Positions 12,029 to 24,649 of a stretch of 64,000 nucleotides of DNA are shown here, in pieces. The stretch is from Verticillium longisporum (taxonomy: Eukaryota > Ascomycota > Sordariomycetes > Glomerellales > Plectosphaerellaceae). The translations under genes were made by a program, and so were the position numbers. The stretch's first letter is position 1. Every line of letters starts with the position of its first letter. The stretch is taken from assembly GCA_019188255.1 (NCBI GenBank), contig JAETXT010000007.1, positions 434,001 through 498,000 of the forward strand. The letters run 5' to 3'. Under the pieces are notes generated by a model. It had not been told where the DNA came from and ran no database searches. It saw only the letters and a program-made list of their open reading frames with translations.

Positions 12029-15000
12029 TTAGGACCACCCGTTCGTGTTGACGCCCTGGTTCCCCGCATCCATGCCCATGTTCAAAAACGCATCAATCTC
12101 GCCCATCCCGTCCGTCTCCAGCGCCGTCATGAGCTCCAACTGCTGTTCTTGACTCAGGCTACCCTGTCGCTCCGCATTCCAGCCTGCCGGGGGCCCACCG
12201 AAAGGACCAAAGTTGAACTGCCCAATGCCGAGTCCGAGCTCAGGAGCATTAGTGTAGTTGTGTGCGTGGGATCCGTCGTTGAAGAAGCTGTTGCTCATGG
12301 GGGTAAAGTTATACGGCGTGATGAATGGCGGCGGCGGCGAGAACCAATCTGTGATCCCACTAGGTGTAGGCAACGGACGCTGCTGAACTTGCGGCGGAGG
12401 CGGCGGCACCACAAACGTGGGCCCGCGCTGGGGAGGATGAGGTTGCTGTCCTGGTTGCGTCATCTTGGGCGGCGGAGGCGGCGGCGACATGTTAGTGCTT
12501 ATCGCATTCATCGACGGCGTGAATGGCATAGCTGGCGAAGATTGCGGCATCGTAGGCGTGGCACTCGAAGGTGGTGAAATTGTCGACGTCGTACTGCCAG
12601 GAGTACCAGCATTCAACTGATTCGCACCGAGCGACTCAGGAGGGGTGGGAAGATGGCCAGAATGCTGCGCCGGTGTCGACGTTGAGGATGCATATCCGAA
12701 CGGCGTGTTTCCAGGCGGCGTCTGGTCATCCAGGGGCAATTCTGGAGGATAAGCTGAAAATCGTCGGCCAAGCTGATCTGTGGAAGGACCCATAAAGATC
12801 GAATTGGAACGGAAGGTTGGGTGAATTGGTTGATAGCTCGCTTCGTATCCGAAATGATTCATTGCTTCGGGGGTGGCATCGAATACGGTTCCGAACTGGG
12901 GCGCATTGACCTTGAACGAGGGCGCAGTAGACGCCGAGTTGTCGGAACCCTGGGGAGAGCCCGTATCGAAGATGGAGGATGGCGTGTTGAGATGGCTGGA
13001 GGAAGCAACTGTGGAGGTGTCGCGAATGTCGTAGACCTGGAGACAGGCTTTGGCGAAGACGGAGTACAAGTTGGAAGCCGATTCCGAACCGGGCCATCGT
13101 TGAGCGCACTGTTCTTGATCGACAATGTCAAGCGCAACCTGTACAAGCTCATCGACTTCTTCTCGAGAATGTGCCTGCCGAACTTCTGAGTACGAGACCG
13201 CCCAAAGCATTGTGTTCAGAGCCATGAAAAGGGTCAACAAGAAAATCCAGGTGATGTCGACGGCCGCCTTTTCCATTTGCTGCTTAGACAGGTTGATGAT
13301 GTACGCAGCGCCCTCATAGCAGATCAAGGCGGCTCGGCCAGATGGCTTGGGTATTTGCGGAGACGGCCGGTGAAGGAAAATGCGCATCTGGTGGGCTCGG
13401 CCAGTGAACCTATGCAGTGTTAGCAACTTCAACTTAAGCTGGCAATATCGAACTAACCAAGGTTTACACCAAGCTGGGTTCTCTGGTGATTGGTCCACCC
13501 AGTCTTGTATGTCATTTTCCATCTTGCTGAACCAGGGATGTGTCTCGTTCTTGGGCTCAGGGCGTTTCTTCTCGTAGAGAAACCGCTTGATCTCGGCTTG
13601 TGCCATCCTCATCTTGAAAAAGTGCAACGCGACAAGCTTCTTCTCACTGGGCGGAGCAGGGAGAATGCCTTCCTCAGTGATGTACTCGTCGTCAACAGTG
13701 GCAAAGGGCTCGACGTCCAGATAATCGTCTCCCTTCGATATGCCGTTCGGGCGTCCCATGCTATGGGCAAGGCCGAATTCCATTGACGCGGTGACATATG
13801 AGAGCCGGCGTCGCATATCGAGGGTCAGGGGGTCTATGAGGCCCAATGAATAATCGGCCGATATCGTCTTCTCGTCGGTAAGTCCCTCGGCCTGACATAT
13901 GCGAGTTGCCATGCCCACAACATGGTAAATGGCCATTCGCGTGGGAGTAAGCATCGAATACTGTCCGATGAGGGCTAGGCACTGCAGAGTCCTCAAATCT
14001 TTGGATCGGATCACAATCTCAAAATACTCCATGGCGGCCAGGTAGTAGCTGTCGGCAAGTCCAGCGTACTGGATATCGAGCTTCTGAAGGCTAATGGCGA
14101 AGACCATCCGGACGATAAAGTTTTTGTAGGAGCACGTTCCACCGGCGAAGACTTCTTCCAGATCTTTGAGAAATTGTTTCTCATGCAAGGTAGGCCAGAA
14201 AACTTGGGCTATGCAACATATTAGTTTCTGGAAGTCAAGCAGAACGAGACGGGGATCGACGCACATCTCTGGCAAAATATGTCAACAAGCCGATCGGCGA
14301 CCTGGCGCGCGGGCAGTGAAGTGGCGGGGTGTGCGCTTGTGGTGGGATAGCTCTTCTTTCGCTTGGTGGGCTTCGCCATGACGATCGATTGCATGCGTGT
14401 CTGTCGTCTCGCTCTCACTTCGGGAATGAGCTCAGATATGCGCTTGGAATCGGTGAAGAGTTTGGCTTGTTCCATGAGCAGGCGGGTCATTGCGATGCCG
14501 CTGCTGGGACCTAGGTACCGCGGCGTTTCTTCAGACTCTGAAAGTCGTACGAGTCCGCCAGGACGCACAAAGTCTTCGTTGCTGCGGGGGTGATCGTTGT
14601 CCTCGTCGGTGTACATGCTCAATTCGTTCTCTAATTGTCGGACCTTTTCCTGTAGCTTGACTACATAGTTGCGACCAATCTTCCGGCCTTTTGTCGCATC
14701 GTAGTATTCGCACACGGAGCCGGATCGCTCGCAGGGCAAGCAGCGCGGTAGTGTTGGATCGCATCTGGTTTTCCTCTAGAGAAACAAACTGGTCAGTATC
14801 GCCTGTGAGACTTCATGGGCTGCGCTTGCATCTGAGAGGCAAATCGGAAGCGCCCTCGGCCCAAGGCAGATGAGGGGCAGTGGCGGGCTCACCTGGCGAC
14901 AGCGACAACAAGCTGTCAATGTATGGGCGATGCGTCCTGGGTGGTTCGCACCATCATCGTCGTCCTGCGGCGAGGGGTTCCGAGCCACGCGAGGAACGTT

Positions 15001-15072
15001 GTAAGGGACGGGGCGTGGCCTCGGAGGCACAAAGGAGTTGAAGCCTTGCCGGAAGACGTCGGCGGCGTCCAT
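12029..15072 (-). CDS. Zn2Cys6 fungal-specific transcription factor, about 940 aa
   Basis: Likely a DNA-binding transcription regulator in the nucleus. Exons, in transcript order: 15072-14893, 14775-14265, 14208-13458, 13409-12029. The three introns (117, 56 and 48 bp) have GT-AG ends and good branch sites. The first intron splits the zinc cluster. Joined, it gives Cys55, 58, 65, 72, 75 and 82 in CX2CX6CX6CX2CX6C spacing, followed by a short coiled coil (LQEKVRQLENEL). A fungal_trans (PF04082-type) middle region follows, then a long Pro/Gln/Ser-rich tail fitting an activation domain. The 48-bp third intron is in phase and has no stop, so simple ORF calling would read through it; splicing restores KPWFTGRAHQ. 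The start is the first in-frame ATG (15072). Target genes cannot be named. It is divergent from the next Zn2Cys6 gene across a 3.45-kb gap. Confidence 0.88.
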
Positions 15073-18000
15073 GAAGGCTAAGAGAAGGGTCAACCGACCG
15101 CGATGTGTATGTGTGTGTGTCTGCCTGTCTGATTGCTGTATATGCCGGCGGGCGGCTATCGTCGTGGTCGTCGAGTTTGTCGTCGGGTCGGGTTCAAGTG
15201 CAGTCGTTTTCGAGGGGTCGTCGTGGGTTTGAGGTTGCTGCGAGGATCCAGTCCTAGCTCAATCCGAGTTTGGGCGACTTGGCAGGCGGGATCGACGTGG
15301 GATGGAGCCCCCCTCCCCGGATTGCGACAGTTCTCGACCAGCCTGGACTTGGACTGGGACTGTTGGATTTGTCCAGCAAGTCAAGAAGTAAAGGCCGAAA
15401 CGACAAGTGGATCTGACGGAGTTTGAGGAGCAGGTAGCGTCGAGTCTGGCTACAGACACCACAATGTCGTCCGAGGAAGTCGGCCTGTCAAGTCGGGGGG
15501 CAATGCGGTGGGCGGGTCGTGGTGTTGCTTGTGCCTCTCATTCAGATGGCGAAGCGAGAGCCTTGGGCACGTCCAAGCCACGGCGCCATTGCGTGTTTCG
15601 TGGTACCTCTGAGAGTCAAGCAGAGCAGTGAGGAGCAGCGGCAGCTGTGACCGAGATCAAGTGGGGGGGAGGGGCAGGAGACAAGGGGCGGGGGAAGGTG
15701 GAAGAACGGGTGCTGTGACTTGCTGGTACCAGCAGGATTCGTGCGTCTCAAACTGTGAGCGCACTGTATTCAGAGGGATTCCTGGAGGGCGGCTGCTCGC
15801 TGGTACGCGGCCAACCCCGCTGCTTGACAGTTCGCTTGTACAGTGTCCATCTCTACCTGTAACTGATTATGGCAGGCACAGGCTATAGTGGGGCAGATCC
15901 CGAGAATAAGACCGGATCACAAGCGAAACACATGTCGTGATTGGCCCTTCAATGTGATGACAAGATGACAGCAGTGAGAACGCGAGGAGGGGGGAGAGGG
16001 GAGGGAAGGAGAGGGCAGGTGCCTTGCAGCAGAAGAGCCCAGTCTAGCCCAGACCATGGGCAGAAGAATAAGCAGGAGCCGCACAGCCTTAAATTAGCAA
16101 TGGAACATGAGATATGAGGCTACTTCTATCATGCGCCGGACATGGTCGCTCCAGTGAAAACGTGTCATGGTGACTCGGAGTCTGGCTGTCCTGCCCCCGG
16201 CCTGCCTCTCAAGGGTCCTTGACATGGACATAGTCACGCGACAAGCAACCCAGACCCCAGGTCCATCAACGATCCCCAGATCCTCGTCGCTGCAAGATTC
16301 AGACAAGGCGCATTCGAGATTCCCCGTACAGGATATGACCAATGGGCTCCGCCTTGGCTTGGGTGTCTTACCAGGACCATCTTGCCAGGAGATTGGGCAT
16401 TCTCTCTCTGCTCTGAATTCCTCAAGGAGAATCAACCGCCGTCTCGGCCATCAGACGTCAACGAGCACCTGTATCATGTCGCAAATCACGAACCCCCTCT
16501 CGTCGTCAAGCCATATGCCGAACCATGGCAAGCCTCATGCCCCTCTTCAAAACAAAGAAAAGCCACGGGACTTCGGTTGCAACCCAGGCCCCACCGCGAA
16601 TGGGCTGTCGGATAAGGCGTGTCTGTCCACTTCAGCACCCGGACTAGGCGCCGCACCAATCGTGCTTCCTAGAATCCTCCCGTCGGCTGCCAGTCTCCTC
16701 TTGGTGCCGCCTGTGGTCGACCGAATAGGCATCTGAGCCGTCATCTGGACCTCCACCGCCCGAGCCTTATCAGGCTAACATCGGAGGGTCGAGTCAAGGT
16801 GCACCTGAATCGATCAACTCGAGTCGACCCTGAACCGAACCGACCCTGCGCTAGCCTGTCACTGTGAGGAGGCGCATGCCGTGGCGGCCATATTGGATAA
16901 CCCCGATGCTGGGCCCCTCTGATCGACGACCCTGTCCGTCGTCGACTTGCTGAGAGAACCGCCAGCCATGGATCACGTAGGTCAGTGCCCTTGCCGCTTT
17001 TGTGCCAGTCAAGCCCAACACACACCCTCAGAGACACCAAACGTAGCCTTGGGGTCATTCTCTGGCGCATTGTCGTGCTCAACTCTGATGGCAAGGCATG
17101 CAATCGCGACCGCGAACAACCCGAACATCAAGGACTACTTTGACGGGGCTGCTCCAACCCAGGTATGCATCATGTGAAACGCGTGTCAACTCAGGGTAGT
17201 AGCATAAACCATGCCCTGTCTCAACGACACCCGCCAAGGATGCAACCTTTTTGCACGGTCTGTTCCGGACGACGACTTTTTAATACAGATCAAAAATATC
17301 GAATGCTGTTGATTCTGCACTCAGCAACTGATGTGCAAAGCCTCGTCGTCGTGAGCCCTGGTACACATTCAAGTCTTCGCATCTGACGACACTTCGGATC
17401 AATCACGTTCGCTCTCATGATAAACCAACGAATCATACGGCGAGTAACTGGTCTCTCAACATGTCTTTCATAGGTGACATTACTCATATGGATGGAGTCG
17501 GAAGGCCCCCATCCCCCGGCAGAGAAGCAAGAATACGACCACACAGGCAGCGTCTCGAACAAAACATGACTCGCAAGAGTGGAAGATCGCTCCAAGAGCG
17601 ACAATTATTCACGAGATGGTTCAAGGGGGCGGCTCTCGGACGACAGGGGAACGAACAGCATGCCTCGAGGCAGGTGTTGAGTTGCGTATTGGATCCAACA
17701 ACGCGACGCATCCGCAACTTTTACAGGGCACGAACACGACGAGCACCGACAGGTGTGGGCGTGGCTAGGGTCCTGTGGCTTTGCCGTAGGATCCACTCCT
17801 CCCGCACCGTCCGGAGAGCCTAAGAGCAGCGAGGGCCTCTTCGGATGAGTGGGATCGCACTCGTCAAAAACCCATCTGCGGGGTTCAGCATCCTTCAATT
17901 CCGCGCCTGTACCGCCTTGCCCTCCCAGGCACGCTCCCCCTCTTGATCGCTCACAGACCAGCAAGCCTGCCATTGCTTCAGTGGCCATTTTGACGCGAAC

Positions 18001-18525
18001 CATACAACCAGGCGACAAATAGCCGCGTTCACTGGAGGACTGATACCCAAGCCAAGGCAACCAACGATACCGGAGCAGCGGCCCGCTAACTTGACCTGGC
18101 CATTCGAGCTGTTGACATAATCCTGGCACCTTGGCAGAGCCGCACGCGCTCTCACTCCCAATTCTTCCTCTCATCGACTGCTTCGCCAGGGAGAAGACCG
18201 GCCAGCCTCAGAGCCTCGCGACCTGGTACATATTCCCAAGCTCTATCGATTTTGGATCTTGGTCCCCGCCATCGTTCCGCCAGCCCTGCCTACAACCACC
18301 CATATCACACAATTTTGGCTAGTGACGATACGACGACACGAGGATACTTACCCCGCCACTCGTGGCACCTCCATCTCTGTTCCAACCGACCGAGCCCCAG
18401 CGCTTCTCGAGTTCGAAGGTTTGCGCGCGACGCAATTCACTTTATTTTCCACGACCTAGCGTGCTTCGGCCATCAGCGCCTAGCTTCCTGGACATTCACT
18501 GTGGTTTTCGTGTGCCCCCGCCGAG
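15073..18525. other. 3.45-kb region between two divergent regulator genes
   Basis: No supported gene. It should hold the promoters and 5' leaders of both Zn2Cys6 genes. A (TG)n-rich microsatellite lies near 15104-15121. Only short chance reading frames without recognisable domains are present. Confidence 0.55.
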
Positions 18526-20992
18526 ATGCCGGGCTCTAGCTTCTCCGATAATCCTCTCCTTCGGGTATCACGGCCCGTATCAGCATGTTCACGTTGTGAG
18601 TCTGCGCCGTCCTCTTCTCCCAGGCACTACTGTCAAAGCCGCCTATACTAACCCAGGTCATTCATACAGGTCGAGCTGCGAAGGTGAAGGTATGTGATGA
18701 CGACGTGTTCGCGTCTGAGGTCTTCAACCGAACTAATGTACTTCCTTGCCATAGTGCGATGGCAAACTACCTGCATGCACCGCTTGCGAAAAGGCCGGCC
18801 GTGAAAGTGAATGCTCTAGTGCAAATGATCAATTCGCTCGAGGAAAGGAAAGGAGGTTCGTTGCCCCCACATTGACCTCAGCGTGCCCTGCGATGTGAGG
18901 CTGACAAAGGTATAGCTACGTTGCTGCTCTGGAACTCAGGGTCGAGAAGCTTGAGCGTCGGTTGGCTTTTGCCAGGTCGAGAAAGGCTTCTGTCAATTTG
19001 CATGAGCCTGATGACTTGTCCACCCAATACGACCGCAAAGACTCATTGGCGAAGATCCGTGCCGCCATTCACCGCAAGGCTGCTCGGCGACGTGAAGACT
19101 CGGATATCAACTCGCTCGTCTCTGACTTTGGCTTCATGTAGGCGCCTCAACTTGCGTCTGACCTGAGCCTCACTTACACTTTTCAGGTCGGTAGACGCCA
19201 CGTCGCGCGACTTTGAAGTCGACGTCAGTAATCTGACTTTTGGCCGTTTTGTCCTCGCCGCCTCCACCAATGAACTGACCCCAGAGCCTGCAGAGAAGAG
19301 CTTGCCGCCGCGACAAGAGGCTCTCACCATGGTCCAGTACTACATGGCCAACATCTTTTCTGTTGTGCCGGCCTTCTCTGAGACCAAGCTTTTGACTGTA
19401 CTGGACGATCTTTATCAACAGGACGATCGTGTCATACAAGACTCGGATTACTGGCTGATTTACCTGGTGCTTGCCATTGGATACGCAGCTCAAAGTAGAG
19501 AACGGGAGGACTCATACTACCTCAGCGCGGTCGACTTTGTTGGGCGCGCTCTTCCGTGTGCTGACGGTGCCCTGGGACCTGGAAGCATCACGCAAGTGCA
19601 GTCTCTCATACTTCTGACGCAATACTCCATGCTCGATCCTGTTCACTTCGACAGTTGGTATCTTATTGGCTTCGCATGCCGCGCTGTCATTGACATGGGG
19701 CTGCACCAAGATCCCGTCCAGAGTCAGATCACTGATGCTGCCGCGCTTGACATACGGAGAAGGATATTCTACTGCGTGTACTCGCTAGACAGGTAAATTC
19801 CCTTTGCACAGGGATCGCTTGATTGTCATCGGCCTGACCAAAGCACAGAGCCATCAGCATGACGCACGCGCGGGCATTCAGTTTCACCGACGATTCCATC
19901 AACGTCGCATACCCCAACAGCTCTGGCCAACGCAACGCAGGCCGGGACTCCGTTGCACAGGGCCTCATCGCGGGACCTCAGGATGCGGACCCGGCTCTGT
20001 TCCTTTTCGAGTTCCGCCGCAAACAGTCACACTGGTACCAGATCCTGTTTCAATCGGAACCCAAACCCCTTCCCGATGCTGCCTCATTCATCTGGCAAAT
20101 GTGTCTCGACATGCGAGAGTGGAATGAGTCACTGCCAACGACCCTATCGGCACCCATTCATGATCTCTTTGACCTCGATCTGCGCTACAGCTACGTCTAC
20201 TGCCTCGCTCCTTCGGCCCGCGCACCAAACATCACTCCCTACACCCGAGCTCTCATCTTTGAGCACGCCATCGCCTACGTAAGCGCCATCCATGGCGTCG
20301 TTCACCACCCAACGCCGAGTCACACTGCCTACTACACCTACCACGACGTGTTGAAGCTATACTTCATGGCCACCCAGCTCGTGACTGTTCTCAACGATGG
20401 CGCTGATGCCCTGCTTTCTGGTGTGTTACCACAGGCACCTCTGACACGCCCTGGCGCCGCACCGCCGCCGCCTCTGCCACGCCCGCAAAACCCAAACGAG
20501 GACAAGGTGTCTCAGAGTCTTCGGTGTCTGCAACAGGTCGTTGAAACCTTGAAGAAATACGGCGAGAGATGGGAGAATGCACTGCCACTGAAGGACAACT
20601 TTGAGATCATGTCACGGGATCTTTGGTCGTGGTTGAAGGCTCGCAAGCAAATGATAGAGCAGCGACGGCATCACAGCCCTCAGCAGCAACAGCACCAGCA
20701 GCATCAGAGTCCTCAGCAACGGCAGCAGCAACACTTCCAGGCGCAGCAGCAACATCAAAGTCCTCAGCCGCAGCAACAGTTCCAAGCGCAGCAGCAGCAT
20801 CAAAGTCCTCATCAACAGCAACAGCAGCATTTCCAGGCACAACAGCAGCGTCAAAGTCCTCAGCAACAGCAACAGCAACATTTCCAGGTGCAGCAGGCCA
20901 CTCAGGCCATGGCCCACGGAAACGCAATGCAGCAGATGCCCGGAGTCTTACCCCCTGGGGCCCCTGGTGGACAGCAATATCGATGGGCCTGA
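18526..20992 (+). CDS. Zn2Cys6 transcription factor with Gln-rich tail, 720 aa, six exons including a 20-bp microexon
   Basis: Exons 18526-18595, 18670-18689, 18755-18855, 18916-19137, 19187-19792 and 19849-20992; the total is an exact multiple of three. The zinc cluster is assembled from three exons: CSRC (exon 1), RAAKVK (20-bp exon 2) and CDGKLPACTAC (exon 3). Cys21, 24, 31, 38, 41 and 50 have CX2CX6CX6CX2CX8C spacing. A coiled-coil linker (ALELRVEKLERRL) and a PF04082-type middle region follow (ILLTQYSMLDP, LDIRRRIFYCVYSLDRA). The C-terminus (about 620-700) is a low-complexity Gln/His/Ser-Pro tract of repeats like HQSPQQQQ. The intron ends are GT-AG with CTGAC/CTAAC-like branch sites. It is a nuclear regulator with unknown targets, and the start is the only ATG that leads into the cluster. 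Confidence 0.9.
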
Positions 20993-21439
20993 CGGATGTC
21001 ATGTAGAAGGTTCGCTTCAGACGGCAGAACTTGGAGGCGAATTCAATTACTCTGAAACATACGTCAGCGGGTTTGGGATGGAGTTTGCGTCTGGGGGTTG
21101 AGGGCGGGCCCGGACATGGCGACGAGATCTGTAGGTTACTGGAACACCTGCGATTTTGTCCATTTCAATGTACCAATGAAGATTCCAGTATTGTCGCAAG
21201 ATTTAGTCCTTCACTGTATCCCTGTTTACGGGTGGAGGGGTCAACAGATAGGGCCCCAGTGGATTAACGTGGCCTGGGATGACATTTCATGACACCAGCC
21301 GACATAAACATTGTCCCTCGGCCGTGGCATCTAACACACGGTGCCTTCCAAGACCTCCATGGTCTGTGCTGTGTATGAGTCCTTAACCCTTCCCAAAGGA
21401 TGCCTACAAGCGAGCCATGGAGGGGTTTTCAAGGTACCG
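20993..21439. other. Short intergenic region
   Basis: 3' flank of the Gln-rich regulator and of the monooxygenase relic. No gene is seen. Confidence 0.5.
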
Positions 21440-22575
21440 GGTACCGTCGCCGCCCTTCTCCTAGGAGTCTCGTGCCCGGGACTAAAGCCCACTTATCATC
21501 CTCCTATCTCGGGTTCTGCAGCTTCTCCAGGTAACGGAGGCAGCTTCCTCCGTGTAGAAGGTTGCTTCTGCTGTCTTTGGTGCCGTTTTTGAAGGTCGAC
21601 GCACAGTCAGAGGCCCAGATAGTGATTTTCAGATATTCTGGGTGGTGTCGGTCTAGATCATCAACACAATCTGGTCGTGGCTCAAACGTGGCATAGCCTT
21701 CTCTTTGGGTCTCATCAATGATCTTCACGGAGTACTTTGTGAGCCGTTCGATGGCCGGGATGATAGACCCGTTCGAAGCGGGTATTGCAGGGCCGAGATA
21801 GTCTAGTTTGGGGCAATTAGAAAGCCAACTCTCTGGTTCTTTAGGATCATCCATCCTGAGGGGAGAAGGGTTTTATGCGAAGGTAATTGGGAAAGTTCGG
21901 GAGGCCAAAGCCTACATAGCTTTGCATTTGGAGGACCAATACTCGTTCAACTTGACCCTTCCGCCCGACAATCGGAAGACGCGGCTTATACGAGAGGTCA
22001 AAGCCGGTCGCGCAGATCATGGCATCCGGTTGCACCCCAGCGTCGTCATGGAGAAACATGGAGTCCGCCAGACGCTGAGGGGTTCCCTATGAGAAATTCA
22101 CGTTGTCCTGGGACAGGGCCTCTAGATGCTCAATACCTGGCGTTGGCCTACACGCGTGCCACCTGTCAACGTAGTTCATGTGTCAAGTCCATTGGTGCAG
22201 GATTTACCTTCAGCATCCAAGTCAAACGAAGGAATAGGCCTCTCCGCTAACTCGGGCTTCTCTGCGAGGGCGGTGCTCACCATTCTTCGTAAGAACCGCC
22301 TGGCAACGGCTTGCTCAGGAGAGCCCTTCATGAAGAAGTTCTGCCTTCGGTTGAGCTCGTCCTCGATGCCCTTATGGTACGCCAGATACTTCTCGAGGTT
22401 TTCTCCGAACTGTTGTTTCTGCTGCTCGGGTTCTGGAAAAAGAGTGAGAAATAGTGGAAGAATGAATCTTAAACTCTCTGTTGCTGGCTTACACTTGAAG
22501 TTATTCCCATTGGACCGAATGAATGAGGAAACGAATTCAGGTGTGATCCACCTCCGAGGGTTGCCCCTTGCGTAC
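21440..22575 (-). pseudogene. Relic of a flavin-dependent (Baeyer-Villiger-like) monooxygenase
   Basis: Fragments in several minus-strand frames line up in order with the C-terminal half of FMO/BVMO-like proteins: WITPEF (about 22560), then EDELNRRQNFFMKGSPEQA (about 22380-22330), DAMICATGFDLSYKPR (about 22010), YVGFGLPNFPNY (about 21920), NGSIIPAIE (about 21760), TIWASDC...FKNGT (about 21610) and CLRYLEKLQNPR (about 21510). The last is followed by an in-frame TAG where the family normally continues. Frameshifts and stops separate the pieces. Near 21875 an expected splice donor appears as ATAAAA rather than GTAAAA. The N-terminal FAD and NADPH Rossmann motifs are not recognisable, so the gene is dead and probably truncated. 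The family oxidises ketones or heteroatoms using FAD and NADPH. Confidence 0.82.
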
Positions 22576-23333
22576 CTTGGTATTGGGACAAATTGGTTTC
22601 ACTCAAGCATGAGGAGCCTACTAAATTTTCTGAGCAAGGCATCCATCGAACCTGGACTTTGATTCTCGTGGCATCTTGTCTCACCAAACATCGCCCCGTT
22701 GACCAGCGCGACTGCGCTGGGCTAACTGGGGCTCTGTGCGCCTCAGCCAAAGCATAGCCCGCCTTTCAGACCTGCTCACGAGGAATAATTCGCAAAGAGC
22801 AATGCATACGATGGGTTGTTGCATACAAAAAAAGGCAAGCCCTGACTTCTTGAACTGTTCCAGGTGTCACACCCAGCGGAATTGTAAGCCAAGACTTAGA
22901 AAGTGTAGTTCCACTTGACAGTCCTCAGCATGGTATGGATAGAAGTAAAAAACGTAGTCGGTTATAAATCATGACAAGAATGAATGCTCATTACTCGACC
23001 AATCCTACAATTTGCTTGAGCAGCGTATCGGTACACTTTCCACGTTTCAACGAGGACTCGATATTCAAGCTTGGGCCATAACTCATAATCATGAATAGGA
23101 GTTAATAGAAAGTATGCGCTTTTTTGTTCTCCATTCATGCTCCCTAGGATGGGCTGTCTCACTCACCATTCTGCTAAACCTGCCAGCCGGGGAGAAGAAG
23201 AACCAAGTAGTAAACTTGGCGGCGCCTACTCCGAGTACAGTATTATCCTATCCAGCAGGGGAGATAAGGACTGGTGATGCCTTGCTGGTTTACCTTTCGT
23301 GGCAGTACCGGAGTGCATATCAGAACCCATGCT
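22576..23333. other. Intergenic region
   Basis: Nothing recognisable. It lies between the upstream side of the monooxygenase relic and the 3' end of the acetyltransferase gene. Confidence 0.5.
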
Positions 23334-24046
23334 CTAGACCTCCGTCCCAGTCCATGTCATAGCCCACGCCGTAAACACTTTGTCAAGGCCAAACTGCGCG
23401 AATGGTACCTTGGCAACATCGACTTCCCTAAACCCAAGGTCTGTGTACAATTTCCTACCAGCAGGAGACGACTCCAGGAAAGCCGGCACACCAAGACCCG
23501 CCGCCCTTTCCAACCCCCATTCCATGAGCTGCTTCCCGACGCCCAGGCCCTGATGGTCCGGATGCACGACCAGCACAGAGAGGTCTGCAATGCGTCAGCG
23601 ACTTGGCACAAGACCTCGTTCCGCAGTGCCAAACGGCACCCCAGCTACCAAGAGAACTCACAAACACAAGGCTTGCCGCTAAAGTTCGCTTTCCTCAGGC
23701 CATCAATCGCACCGAGCATCTCTGTCGCAGCCGCAACGTGCACGCCGGGACCGAAACTACGCGGCTTGGGCTCCGGCATGCTCTTGCCATGGACGAACCA
23801 CCGCGCATAGCCAACGACCGTCTCGGAGCCCTCATCGTCGACGTCCCACGCCGCGAAGATGCGGCACCCGTCGTTCTGTATGGCGGCGGACAGCTCCTGG
23901 GCTTTCTCCTCGGCGCGGTCCTCCGGGAACGGGCCGGGGAAGACGATGGAGTGAAAGTCGCTTGCGAAGGCGGCGAACTCGACGGTGCTGCAGCGTTCCA
24001 GTGTAGAGAGGTCGAGGGCGGCGACTGGGCGGACTGAGATGGGCAT
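23334..24046 (-). CDS. GNAT-family N-acetyltransferase, 211 aa
   Basis: Two exons, 24046-23662 and 23584-23334, separated by a 77-bp intron (donor GTGAGT, acceptor GCATTGCAG). The joined frame gives VYLSVLVVHPDHQGLGVGKQ at residues 128-147. This is GNAT motif A with the acetyl-CoA pyrophosphate-binding Q/R-x-x-G-x-G signature (Gln140 to Gly145). A typical C-terminal segment follows, AGRKLYTDLGF and then the end of the fold. The length is normal for small fungal GNAT enzymes that acetylate small molecules or peptides; the substrate is not predictable. There is no signal peptide, so it is probably cytosolic. The start ATG (24046) gives the compact beta-strand start MPISVRPV usual for the family. 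Confidence 0.9.
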
Positions 24047-24649
24047 GCTGGGCGACGTGATGGTGGACTTGGCAATGGCAGATACAAGAGCAACAGTCGG
24101 TTATCTGCTCTGGAGGGTATGGAGCGATGAATGGTTATGTTTCTGCCTGATACGTTCTGAAGGAATTTCCACGTGCCGAGTTGCCGGACGTTGAGACGGG
24201 CCCTGGAAGAGGGGCTAAGCGGGGGTAGAGACGTTCTAGAGCTCGATCTTGTTGGCAGCGGTTTGGGAGTGCGTCAAGTCAGATGACACAGCCAGCAAAC
24301 TAAAGGCTTTATCAGCCATTCTATAGGACGATCCCGTCAGCAACAGATATATTTTGCCACAATGGATTCTCCTTGAAGCAGACTGAGTGTTTCGTCAGAA
24401 AGAGAGATGAGTAATCATACCATGGTGATGTGGAAACCCCGCTTCGACGGATGATGCCATGCGCTCTGAATGATCGACTGCGGTCTTCTATTTCAAAAGT
24501 CCAGTAGTCGAGGAGAAGCACCAACACAGACTTGCAAATCACAACTTCAAGAATGCAATGACAAAGTTCGATTGAAAGTCATGCGACAAATCTAGTAATT
24601 AGGCTCTCGCAACGCTGTCTGAAGAAACACACTCTGCCGCATCCTCCCA
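24047..24649. other. Upstream region of the acetyltransferase and 3' flank of the sugar transporter
   Basis: 603 bp non-coding. Both neighbours are on the minus strand. No gene is seen. Confidence 0.5.
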
